Shown piece after piece: positions 28,572 to 36,444 of a stretch of DNA of 36,444 nucleotides. Within the stretch, counting starts at the first letter, position 1. The number at the start of each line of letters is the position of its first letter. Under the pieces are notes generated by a model. The model made no database searches and was not told the origin of the DNA. It worked only from the letters and a program-made list of their open reading frames with translations. The DNA is from Chrysochromulina tobinii (Eukaryota; Haptophyta; Prymnesiales; Chrysochromulinaceae). The position numbers and the translations under genes were made by a program. The DNA lies in NCBI GenBank assembly GCA_001275005.1, contig JWZX01003333.1:1-36444 (forward strand). The letters run 5' to 3'.

Positions 28572-28895
28572 CTGAGCTGTTCGTGGCGACCTTCCAAGAA
28601 AAGTAATATTGTTTACTAATTTTCGCGCACTGTTGCTAGTTTGAGAAAGGGTCAGTTGAATCGACACACAAGGCGAGTTTGAGAAAGGGTCAGTTGAATC
28701 GACACACAAGGTACCGACCAGCCACTACCACGCGAAACACTGCCACGCAGTGGTCGCGTCGCTCGGTGGACTAACACACCGGCGAGGATTTTTAAGGATC
28801 CGGCCCCCACCCCCGTCCCGGCCACGCGGCGAGTTTGTGCAGCTTCACAGATTGCTTCACAGCCAAATTGGTTTCTTCGGAGTCGGGGAAAATCG
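28572..28895. other. Intergenic region between SET and FkbM-type genes
   Basis: 324 bp containing the 38-bp tandem repeat listed separately. The rest should hold the SET 3' end and the promoter of the following plus-strand gene; nothing else recognised. Confidence 0.35.
28638..28711. repeat. 38-bp tandem duplication
   Basis: AGTTTGAGAAAGGGTCAGTT continuing to CGACACACAAGG occurs at 28638-28673 and 28676-28711 without mismatch, period 38. It lies between genes. The copies end AAGG and AAGGT, again near an AGGT context. Confidence 0.8.
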
Positions 28896-30074
28896 ATGCG
28901 ACTCCACAATTGGACGGAGATCCTCGCTCCTCTGGGCGAGGTACACAGTCTGGGGCACAGACGTCCGTTTCCGTGGAAAACTTCAACGCCATGCACATCA
29001 CGTGCAATCAGCCGCTCCGCCACGTCCGACGAGGGTTGGCATTGTGTTTGCAAGGCATCCCACCCCATGTTTCGGCACGTGCCCACATACCCGAAATCAC
29101 GACGTGCAGAAGAGGAGGAGTCTGTGTTTATGGCGGTTGCAAACACCACGGCACGCGTGCGTGCGACTGGTCTTCCGTTATGTCCGGAGGGTCTGGCGTT
29201 TAACGCGTTCGCACTCACAGAGGACGTTGCATGCCAAAAGCATCTGCCTGTATTCCAGCTCTTCGCATCAGCCGCGCGCTCTGAATCCCCACATGTTCGA
29301 TCCCAACCAGAGCTCATCAGAGAGTGGCTCGGCAACGCCCGGCCCTGGAGCTGGGACTGCGAGGCCAACACTTACACGGCTCCATACGCGGCGAACGTGC
29401 CAAGCCGCGCCGTGGACTGCTTGCGTGGCGACTCGCCACGCGGCGTGGATTTACCGACTGTCGATGAGGAGTACTTTGAGCTCGCGGACGCCATGATGGC
29501 CGTCGCATCGGCTGACATTGGAGGCAAATTCATCGTCGTCGAGGTTGGAGCCCGTTACGCGCCGTGGGCAGTGCGTGCCATGACCGCGGCGCGAATCTTG
29601 GGCCGCTCGCGCTCCTGGTTTGCCGTTGTGGTCGAGCCGGAGGCGCTACATGTCGCGTGGCTGAGGCAGCACTTTGCCATGAATGGGTTCGGGCCCGATA
29701 CGTACCGGGTCATTCAAGCACCATTCGACCGCGCGCCTCGAGGCGTCACACTCAACGAAACTTTACGTGGCCTCGAGCACGTCGACTTTCTCGACATGGA
29801 TGCGCAACGAGGCGAAATGTTCTTGGTGCAGAGCGCTGCCGATTCCGACGCCCTGCGCCGCGTGCGCCGCGTGCACATCGAAGGCCATGCTGACCACATC
29901 TCGGAGCATGTGGTCAGCACCCTGGAACGGCATGGCTTCAATGTGGTGCGTAACGCGAGCGCGCGTGTCTTCGACGTGTACCACTCCGCGGCCATGGGGC
30001 GCATGCAATTTCGCGGCGCCAGCATCTTCGGCGCGAACCGTCATTCGGCCAATACATGTCTTGGTATGTGTTGA
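28896..30074 (+). CDS. FkbM-family SAM-dependent methyltransferase-like protein
   Basis: 392 residues, intronless, from ATG 28896; a later start is possible because the first ~190 residues are not recognised. Residues about 196-350 match the FkbM methyltransferase fold: motif I FIVVEVGARYAPWA (213-225), acidic strand FAVVVEPEALH (242-252), VDFLDMDAQRGEMFLV (296-311), and RRVHIEGHAD (324-333) before the last strand pair. Such enzymes O-methylate sugars or small molecules. Several Cys and a charged N-terminal part (EEEE near 72) precede. Convergent with the SKP1-F-box gene. The fold is fairly sure; the substrate is unknown. Confidence 0.68.
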   Translation: MRLHNWTEILAPLGEVHSLGHRRPFPWKTSTPCTSRAISRSATSDEGWHCVCKASHPMFRHVPTYPKSRRAEEEESVFMAVANTTARVRATGLPLCPEGLAFNAFALTEDVACQKHLPVFQLFASAARSESPHVRSQPELIREWLGNARPWSWDCEANTYTAPYAANVPSRAVDCLRGDSPRGVDLPTVDEEYFELADAMMAVASADIGGKFIVVEVGARYAPWAVRAMTAARILGRSRSWFAVVVEPEALHVAWLRQHFAMNGFGPDTYRVIQAPFDRAPRGVTLNETLRGLEHVDFLDMDAQRGEMFLVQSAADSDALRRVRRVHIEGHADHISEHVVSTLERHGFNVVRNASARVFDVYHSAAMGRMQFRGASIFGANRHSANTCLGMC

Positions 30075-30257
30075 GAGGAGGACACCAGTGACAGGTCAAG
30101 GCAGCGAGCGGGGGAAAGACGCATACCGGTACCGAATGATATGGAGAGATTCGATGGAGAGATTTTCGGCTAAGAGCTCGAGTTACCCTTCGACGCTGGT
30201 TCCCTTCATTGTTACTTTTCAGACACTTTGGCGCAGCGCGCACCGCTGACCGCCTCT

Positions 30258-31622
30258 CTACAAACTCCGTTGCGTGCACGCGCCCCTCATGAGCTTCCGA
30301 CGCAGGTCATCGGGTGGTAAGGGCTCCTCGTTGCGGTGGGGACGTTTCTTAGCGGCCCTCGCGGCCACTCCCAGCCGCGGCTCGCGCACGTCGCCCACAT
30401 CGGCCTCGTCCGCACATGCCGCCGCGCATGCCGCTGCACCGGTCGCACCGGGATCGCCTGTCGTAGGCAGACGCATTCCAAGTTTGGTCATCAGAGTGCG
30501 CGTGCGCTCGGACGCGATCTCGTGAGGCTCCAGATTGTGCTCGAGGGCGTCGCGCAGGGCGTCGCCGTCGAGTTCGAGGGTGAGAGGCTCCATGCGGCTC
30601 AGCGCACGAAGGGCAAGAGCGCGAGCGCTCGAGCGGCTCTGCGCATGAAGGCACTGCATTAGATCCGGTACAAAGTACGGCAGCTCGACCGTGGCCTCGA
30701 GCGAGTCCAAGGCGAGCAGAGCGCGCTTGCGCATCGTCTCGTCGTCAGACGACAGTCGCGGCACGAACCAATCGACCGCCCAGGTTCCCGCCGACCACTC
30801 CGGATTCGCTCGCCACGCCGAGCACGCGTCGCCGAGGACGCGGCGGGCACGGGCTCGCCACAGACGGGAGACGGCCTTGAGGTTGCGCAGGGAGCGCGCG
30901 TCGAGGTCAGCCAGGCAGGCGCCCCAGCAGTCGGCGTCGGACCTCACGAGGCCATCGGCAGTGTCCACCTCGACCTCGTCCTCAGCAGTCGGCGGCGTGA
31001 ACAACGGCTCGGCGAGCGCCTGCGCTCGCTCCTGTGGAGTCAAGTCATCTTCGGCCTCTAGGATGATCTGAAGCACTTGGCAGGATTTGCCTCGGAGCAC
31101 TTCGCTGATGGCGATGGTCGCCATGCGCGCGACCGAACGAAACTCCAAGAGCTGGGAGGCACGCAGCACGGCCATCCGACGCGGCAGCGACAGCCTCCGC
31201 AGCTTATCAAGGGCAGAAAGAGAGGCCGTCGTCGGCCTGGAGGTGAAGAAGCGCGACACAAGCGCGTCGGCGACTGCGACGAGATCGACGAGTGTCTGGG
31301 CCGGGGCGGCCACATGCACGCAAGGCGCCGAAGGATACATCGGAGCATCAGAGAGCGATGCCGTGGCGCGCGATAGACGCACGATCTTCCCATCTGATGA
31401 GATTACTTCCACGCTGTCATGCGTGACGGTCAGCGGCGTCGAGTCTGTGTACGTTGACAGCATCCGAAGCGGACCGGCGCGGGTGAGACAAGAGGCCATC
31501 TGGTCGTCCGATCGTAGCAGGAAAGTGGCCGGGCGCTCGCTCTCGGATTGTCGTTTCGCGCCTGACGAGCAAACCTCTCGTCTTCCCACTGCCCGCGGAA
31601 GCAGAAGTGCTCTCACAGCCAT
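30258..31622 (-). CDS. SKP1-like domain fused to an F-box and HEAT-like repeats
   Basis: 454 residues from ATG 31622, intronless. Residues about 64-125 read as a SKP1 POZ fold (VTHDSVEVISSDGKIVRLSR... then TLVDLVAVADAL). Residues about 150-208 resemble the SKP1 dimerisation/C-terminal helices (MAVLRASQLL, IAISEVLRGKSCQVLQIILEAEDDLTPQERAQALAEPLF; compare the 'GK..EEIR..F.I..D.TPEEE' pattern). Residues 230-270 resemble an F-box (DCWGACLADLDARSLRNLKAVSRLWRARARRV), followed by HEAT/ARM-like helices (285-380) and a basic tail. SKP1 normally binds F-box proteins in trans within SCF ubiquitin ligases, so having both in one chain is unusual. The SKP1 match is weaker than the fold logic suggests and needs a profile search. 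Confidence 0.65.
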   Translation of the reverse strand: MAVRALLLPRAVGRREVCSSGAKRQSESERPATFLLRSDDQMASCLTRAGPLRMLSTYTDSTPLTVTHDSVEVISSDGKIVRLSRATASLSDAPMYPSAPCVHVAAPAQTLVDLVAVADALVSRFFTSRPTTASLSALDKLRRLSLPRRMAVLRASQLLEFRSVARMATIAISEVLRGKSCQVLQIILEAEDDLTPQERAQALAEPLFTPPTAEDEVEVDTADGLVRSDADCWGACLADLDARSLRNLKAVSRLWRARARRVLGDACSAWRANPEWSAGTWAVDWFVPRLSSDDETMRKRALLALDSLEATVELPYFVPDLMQCLHAQSRSSARALALRALSRMEPLTLELDGDALRDALEHNLEPHEIASERTRTLMTKLGMRLPTTGDPGATGAAACAAACADEADVGDVREPRLGVAARAAKKRPHRNEEPLPPDDLRRKLMRGACTQRSL

Positions 31623-31822
31623 GGTAAGTGTCTTGCGGGACGCACTTCTGTTAGCTAGGTGGTTTCAAATAATATTGATGTGTAGACACTTAGGCCACGG
31701 TTGTTTAGGGGCCAGGTTTCGCGCAATGTCTGCAACGGTATTCCGAAACTGTTCCGAAACGTACTCATCCGTCACGCTCTAGAGTTCCACACTTCGTGTC
31801 CATTTATAATCAGAAACGAGTT
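31623..31822. other. Promoter region of the SKP1-F-box gene
   Basis: 200 bp upstream of the ATG at 31622 on the minus strand; also the 3' flank of the SURNod19-like gene. No specific site recognised. Confidence 0.3.
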
Positions 31823-34593
31823 CTAGTCCTCCTCAAGGTAGTAGACCTGCAGCCAGGCCATTTCGCCGTGATGGCCGTAGGTGTTGTTGGTGGTCGCCTC
31901 CGCGTACAGGTTGACGCCGCTGATGAGCGGTGGCGGCTCGAGACCGTGCTCACTCCGCCCCCAGACGCACGGGGGCTGGGCAATGTAGCCGGGCTCATCA
32001 TAGACCGTCCCCGCGAGGCGAGGGTCGCCCCGTCCGCCGTAGATGGGGCGCTCCTCGCACAGGAGCGTCTTGTTCTGGCAGCTCGTGTGCACGGCTGGGT
32101 CGCACGTGTAGAGCGAGATCGCGAGACATGTGGGCGCATGGCAGTGGAAGTTGGCCTTGACAAGCCGTTGGTGGGGCGACGTGGCCGACGGCTTCGGTTG
32201 GAAGATGCCCAGGCTGGTGATCGTGTGGTTGCACTGGGCTGTTGGCGTGCCAGGTGCGCACTGCGCGACGTCGTACTCGACCGGCGATCCGAGTCCCCAT
32301 GTATTCCGGTACCTGATCAGGGAGGCAATCAGGTGCCATCAGGTGGCACTCAGGTGCCATCAACGAGGCCGAGCCCTGATTGCGGGAGCCATCAGCAAGG
32401 CCGGGCCCTGATTGCGGGAGCCATCAGCAAGGCCGAGCCCTGACTGCGGGAGCTTACACGTTGGTGTGGAAGCTCGGGTCGTACGGCTGCACCCAGTAGC
32501 GGAACTTGAGCTGGTACTCGAGAGGCTGGTCAGCCCACGGCGTGGGTTGGTCCGCGTCGAGGAGGACCCACTCATGATGGCAGGCAATCTGGCCGCCAGC
32601 GTATGTGCGCAGATCGCACGCGGGGTTTTTCTCGGCGAGGGTATCCATCCGGGGCGGCGGCGCGCAGGTGTTGTCGAACCCGACCTTGCCTTTGCTACTA
32701 TTGGTCACGGGGTCAATGTACTCGAGCGTGCCCTTGGCAAAGCCAAAGGCGGGCTCGGGCGCGGGGCAGATGCACATTGGGGCCTCGAGTTGGAGCAGCG
32801 CAAGGGTCGTGGTGGTCTTCTGACTATGGTGGTCGAGCCCAAACGTCGGGCCACTCCCGATCGCGCTGATGATGCTCAGCAGGGACGCGTCGCCCTGAGC
32901 GTCGTCCTCCAAGCGGAACGAAAAGTGCTGTGGCGTCGTGCCGTTGAGTGGACGCTCGAGGACGAGGGTTCGCTTCCCATCGAGCACAGCGCTCGAGAGC
33001 ACCTTGATCGAGGGTTCAAGGAGCTCTCCGGCGGCGTGGTTGTACAGCCGACGCTCACTCACCTCCCCATCGCCCCCGCCCACGAGGATCGCGTACGGGC
33101 CGGTCGGGTCTCCAGGGGCACCACCGCCCATCGTAGTCGCATTGAACCCAACGCCAAACCACTCGTCGGCCGGGCCGGTGATGGTCAGGGTAGCTGTCTG
33201 GTTGGGCTCCGACAGGCTCACTTCAAGGTGCCAGCCGGAGAGGGCGCTGACGACGCCGGCCGCGCGCCGCTTGCCGGCATGGTCCTTGGCTTTGCCGCCA
33301 CATGGACTCGTAGGAGACTCGGGCGGTGCGGAATTCCATGTGGCAGCGCACGACACTGCGCCCGTGGCAGCGCCCGTGGCAGCGCCCGAGGCAGCGCTTG
33401 TGGCAGCGCTCGGCGTCAGCGTCAGGGCGCATCCGGCGGGGACCGTCTTCGACTCCACACTGTGAGTCGTCATCGAGGCGCCACACCTGATGAGGGAGGC
33501 AATCGGACTGATGAGGGAGGCAATCGGACTGATGAGGGAGGCAATCAGACTGATGAGGGAGGCAATCGGACGCCATCAGAAGCCATCATTTGACTCCACA
33601 CTGTGAGTCGGCATCGAGGCGCCGCACAGAGAGGAGCCAAGACCCTTGGCCGCCGCGAAGCACTCGGCCGCGCTCTTCGGACTCCCCACAGCCCCCTCGC
33701 AGCCACCGACTTGCCCAGAGCTGAGCGGCACGTAGCCCGCCTGTACATGCTTGATGATCCGAGAGGTCACTGGGCACTCTAGAAGGCCGCTGTACAGGAT
33801 GTCGGAGGGGGACTTGGGGGGCACGTTGCGCGAGCCGGGAGACGAGCGCCGACGCGGGCAGCGGCCCCGGCACGAAGGGAGTGGACCCATCCAGCGACAT
33901 CAGATCTCTGTTCCACGTGTCGATTTGCATCGGCGTGATGTGCCACGTCGTTGGCGACTCGATGACCTGAACATAGCCGGGGGCGTACCCGTGGAAACTC
34001 TTGCGGTACTCCCCGCCATTGGCGCCGCCAAAGTCCTGCGAGGTCGGAAGGGTCTTGCCCCCCACCTTGATGCCGGGCGAAAGCTCGCGTACGACCCATG
34101 CATAGTCCGCGGTAGTAGAGCCGTGCCCATGCCCGTGACGCCGAGGGTCGTCGGGGCCGCCAAGCTTGACCTTCTCCAAGACCGACTTGTTTCCCGTCAT
34201 GGTGCTCTCAAAGTGGTGGTTGTACGCCACGTTGATCGGCACCGAGACCTCCTCGCCAGTGGCCGTGCGCCGCACCTGGTTGGTCTCAAAGCCGACGACC
34301 GCCATGCCCTTTCCGGCGTATTTGGCGACGATGGCTTGCGGGAGCGGCACCGGGTCAAGCAGCGTCCAGAAAACCTCACCGTATGTCGACCGGATCATCG
34401 GCGAGTACAAGTCGAAAAATTCCACGTCTCCTGGGTAGTCCGAGAAGCGCTTGGGGAACTTGGACCCGGACTTGTCCGCACCGGGGGTTGCCGAGAGCGG
34501 ATAGTCGCCATTCATGTTCTCCGCCTTCGGCCCTTGTGCGGTGGTTGCCACGAAGAGGGAGAGGCCCAGCGACAAGCACAAGGTGCGAAGCAT
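31823..34593 (-). CDS. Secreted SURNod19-like protein with a DOMON domain (one frame break)
   Basis: Exons 34593-33628, 33486-32458 and 32312-31823. ATG 34593 starts a signal peptide (MLRTLCLSLGLSLFVATTAQG). Exon 1 has a SURNod19-like region with a His-rich loop (RRHGHGHGS) and ECPVTSRIIKHVQAG. Exon 2 holds a DOMON-like sandwich (WHLEVSLS...DEWFGVGFNATTMGGG...PYAILVGGGDGEVSERRLYNH). Exon 3 ends with NTWGLGSPVEYDVAQC, FHCHAPTC, and GHHGEMAWLQVYYLEED, typical of the SURNod19 C-terminus, where His/Cys may bind metal. Removing one base in the C6 run at 33816-33821 is needed, and exactly that makes exon 1 end in phase with exon 2, so the indel is probably technical. Likely extracellular; stress-related by family name only. 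Confidence 0.68.
32313..32457 (-). other. Introner-type intron 2 of the SURNod19-like gene
   Basis: 145 nt on the minus strand, GTAAGC...CTGATCAG. Three tandem copies of a ~34-bp unit (CCCGCAATCAGGGCTCGGCC...) precede the family end TGATTGCCTCCCTGATCAG. Splicing restores FHTNV-YRNTWGLGS; the unspliced frame stops at TAA within the donor. Confidence 0.78.
33487..33627 (-). other. Introner-type intron 1 of the SURNod19-like gene, with a four-fold acceptor array
   Basis: 141 nt on the minus strand, GTGCGG...CTCATCAG. About 38 bp of the following exon is repeated at the intron start with two to four mismatches. The 3' part is four tandem 21-22-bp units, each CGATTGCCTCCCTCATCAG or close to it, so four candidate acceptors lie in a row. 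Orientation follows the minus-strand gene. Confidence 0.82.
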
Positions 34594-34963
34594 TTTTTCC
34601 AAATCGCGATTGTACCGGGCACCCAACAAAGAATGACGAAGCCGCGGGGTTCGAGACGTATCGACTGGCGCTTGCTGCGGCAGACTTAAAAAGGTCAACG
34701 CCGAAAGGTACACGCTTCAGAATGGTACACCTACACGCTCGAGAGCGGAGAGGCAACAACGAGTAGGAACACGAAGCGTGGCAAGGAAAGGTTACACCCG
34801 GGGGTCGTCGAGCGGGGTCTCGAGACACGTAGCCGGGAAGTCGGAAGCGTACAGCAAGAGGCACATGACAGTTACAGGATGAAGAAATTGCACAGGTTGG
34901 AGCTCTTGGAGGTCGGGGTCGGATTGTACAGGGGGGAGGAGGTTGTCGAGCAAGATGGTGGGT
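34594..34963. other. Intergenic region between SURNod19-like and RelA/SpoT genes
   Basis: 370 bp between two minus-strand genes, holding the presumed promoter of the SURNod19-like gene. No repeat or RNA gene recognised. Confidence 0.3.
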
Positions 34964-35968
34964 TCATGACCCGGCCCGGCTCGCGAGCGTGAGCGCGGTC
35001 TGACCGTGCAGTGGCCAGCGCAGCTGCGTCACCTGGCCGCGCGCGCCCGGCACTGCCGCGGCCACACCCGATGCGACGCCGGAAGCGACGCCGGAGAGCA
35101 TGCGCTGCGAGAGCCACATAGGGCCACTCTTGTACTTGCGATGCGCGGCGCCGCCCCACATCGCGTGCTCGTGCATGCGCTCGGTGCGGACTTGGATCTC
35201 AAACAGCTGCCCGTTCGGGAGCCGCAGGGTGTCATGGAGCCCCTGGTAGCCGTTGGGTTTGGGTCTCCGCACGTAGTCTTTGAAGCGCCCCTCGCCCACC
35301 GAAGGGTAAAGATGGCGGATGGCCGCGAGGGCTTCGTAGACGTCGGCGGCGTCCTCACCGCGCACGACCACGCGCACGGCCAGCACGTCGTGAACCGTCT
35401 TCTGACGCACCGTCGCCTTGTGGAACGTGCTCCACAAACCCTTTGAGCGCACGGCCACAGCGGCGTGCCGGAGCACGGGATGCTCGTTGCCCATGGCGCG
35501 GATCTGCTGCTTGGTGGACTCGAGGCACGCCTTCATGGCCTCCTGCGCGCCGAAGGCCTGCATCCGCCACTCACGCAGCAGCCAGTACGCCTCGGGCGAG
35601 ACGAGCGCCAGCATGATGTCGTCCGCAGGGATGTTTTGGAGCTGGAGCATCGAGTGCTTGAGCCTCAAGGCAACGGCGGACGACTTCAAACGCCTGGACG
35701 TCTCGTGGAGCAGCAGCGAAGGGAAGGTTGCCTGCACAGCGAGAGCACGTGGGGGCGTGCGCGTCTCAGCCAAAGTGGGGCGCTTGGATTGTTGCTGAAA
35801 CGTGGAGGGGGGCGGCGGCGCAAAGGGGTGGGGCCTTGGGCGCACCGAGAAAGAGGGCAACGTTTCCAATTGCAGTGCGGCGGTTGCCGTCGGTGCCAGT
35901 GCAACGCGCGAAAGTGCATTTGGCAACACGAACACGACCGCGGTTGCGATGAAGAGTGGGACGATCAT
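34964..35968 (-). CDS. Plastid-targeted RelA/SpoT homologue, synthetase domain only
   Basis: 334 residues from ATG 35968, chosen because it puts a signal peptide (MIVPLFIATAVVFVLPNALSRVALA) at the very start; an upstream ATG at 36043 would add 25 residues. A Pro/Arg-rich transit-like stretch follows. Residues about 174-280 are the (p)ppGpp synthetase fold: RSKGLWSTFHKATVRQK, VHDVLAVRVVV, FKDYVRRPKPNGYQGLHDTLRLPNGQLFEIQVRTERMHEHAMWGGAAHRKYK. The EIQVRT...MH...AAH.KYK block is nearly intact; AE-G of bacterial enzymes is AM-G here. There is no HD hydrolase, TGS or ACT domain. Expected reaction: transfer of pyrophosphate from ATP to GTP/GDP in the plastid. The C-terminus (GVASGVASGVA) is low complexity. 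Confidence 0.78.
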   Translation of the reverse strand: MIVPLFIATAVVFVLPNALSRVALAPTATAALQLETLPSFSVRPRPHPFAPPPPSTFQQQSKRPTLAETRTPPRALAVQATFPSLLLHETSRRLKSSAVALRLKHSMLQLQNIPADDIMLALVSPEAYWLLREWRMQAFGAQEAMKACLESTKQQIRAMGNEHPVLRHAAVAVRSKGLWSTFHKATVRQKTVHDVLAVRVVVRGEDAADVYEALAAIRHLYPSVGEGRFKDYVRRPKPNGYQGLHDTLRLPNGQLFEIQVRTERMHEHAMWGGAAHRKYKSGPMWLSQRMLSGVASGVASGVAAAVPGARGQVTQLRWPLHGQTALTLASRAGS

Positions 35969-36220
35969 CTGGACGGCCTCGAGTTTGGGGTCGGACGGAT
36001 GCAAGAATCCGGAAGGATACATGATACATGATGCATGATTCATCAAGTCGATACGGAGGGACCCATGTTCTTTCCGACAAGAGCGTGGGTCATTCCGACA
36101 TGTTCATGAACTTGTCGGACATGTTCGATGATCAATACAAAGTCAGAATCACGTATTTGTGGTTGAATGGCCGTCATCTCATCCGCGTCCCAACATACTG
36201 CATCCTGCTCTAATGGCACT

Positions 36221-36444
36221 TCATCTGCATCCCAAGCCGCAACCCTTTGAAACCCTATGCTGCGAATCTCGGCCGGCATTGGCGCCACATGTCGAGGAGA
36301 GCGCGCAGGTGCGGAGGAACGCGCATGTTGCGGCGATCTCAACAAGGGTTGGGGGTGGCAGGTGCGCCAGAATGAGCTCGAGCAGGCCGAGCTCCTTGTC
36401 GCGCAGGTCGGTCAACATGGCGACACTGACAGCCACAACCTCGT
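36221..36444 (-). CDS. Partial F-box-like gene at the window edge
   Basis: The frame is open to the window end; an ATG lies at 36418. ELGLLELILAHLPPPTLVEIAATCAFLRTCA resembles the first two helices of an F-box. The expected next block, LLDMWRQCRPRFAA, is present but in another frame, stopping at TAG near 36258, so a one-base break near 36315 is possible. Without it the frame ends at 36221 with a poor-looking tail. Too short to decide. Confidence 0.4.
   Translation of the reverse strand, partial: EVVAVSVAMLTDLRDKELGLLELILAHLPPPTLVEIAATCAFLRTCALSSTCGANAGRDSQHRVSKGCGLGCR

Noticed and set aside
31087-31782. Plus-strand frame opposite the SKP1-F-box gene
   Set aside because: Antisense shadow; runs into the promoter of the minus-strand gene and lacks motifs.
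33487-33562. CRISPR-like array
   Set aside because: The repeat units are adjacent with no spacers and lie in a spliced intron of a eukaryotic gene.
32412-33593. Long plus-strand frame opposite the SURNod19-like gene
   Set aside because: Ends in TDEGGNRTDEGGN, which is just the antisense of the introner repeats; no domain.

Overview
The window looks like nuclear DNA of a GC-rich, plastid-bearing unicellular eukaryote, most likely a haptophyte or a similar secondary-plastid alga. The reasons are intron-bearing genes, a SKP1/F-box protein, SET, BCH (CRAL-TRIO) and FkbM-type proteins, two proteins with signal-plus-transit style N-termini (a RelA/SpoT homologue and a Tat-like lumenal protein), a huge secreted-looking protein with proline-rich linkers, and a tyrosine-recombinase retrotransposon. 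No bacterial operons are seen. The species cannot be fixed from the sequence alone.

Layout. Positions 1 to about 9750 hold one minus-strand DIRS/Ngaro-like retroelement: a gag-like gene at the right, then a fused DUF4326 / C5-methyltransferase-like / reverse transcriptase / RNase H polyprotein, then a tyrosine recombinase, then short repeats at 2-62. Gag and pol share a frame and are parted by one TGA. Next come two intronless plus-strand genes: a BCH-domain protein (10033-10881) and a SAP + DnaJ protein (11214-12425). A roughly 2270-residue protein with nine jelly-roll-like modules fills 12592-20557 in nine exons. An acidic-tailed protein (20908-22110, minus) and a two-exon lumenal protein (22747-23481, minus) follow. 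Then come a GTPase fused to an HSP20 domain (23833-26035, six exons), a SET-domain methyltransferase (26660-28571, three exons, one in-frame TGA), an FkbM-type methyltransferase (28896-30074), a SKP1-F-box fusion (30258-31622, minus), a secreted SURNod19/DOMON-like protein (31823-34593, minus, three exons), a plastid RelA/SpoT synthetase (34964-35968, minus), and the edge of a possible F-box gene.

The standout is how the introns are built. Seventeen introns in four genes, on both strands, are mostly made of shared low-complexity units. One family is rich in TGATTGCCTC and ends in CTCATCAG; another carries GTGCTCACCACGGCGCCC and ends in CCCCACAG. Most sit beside a direct duplication of the adjoining exon, perfect over 41, 43, 34 and 30 bp in the youngest. 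The first copy normally supplies the GT donor and the insert supplies the AG acceptor. I read these as introner-type elements caught at many ages, including one insertion that cannot be spliced by GT-AG and truncates a protein, nested and tandem insertions, and a mirror-image case where the insert brings the donor. All spliced frames given here were checked by hand and close perfectly.

Several apparent frameshifts (gag, recombinase, SURNod19-like gene) lie at or near homopolymer runs and may be assembly errors; the TGA/TAG codons in gag-pol, the SET gene and upstream of the GTPase are substitutions and need a separate explanation.
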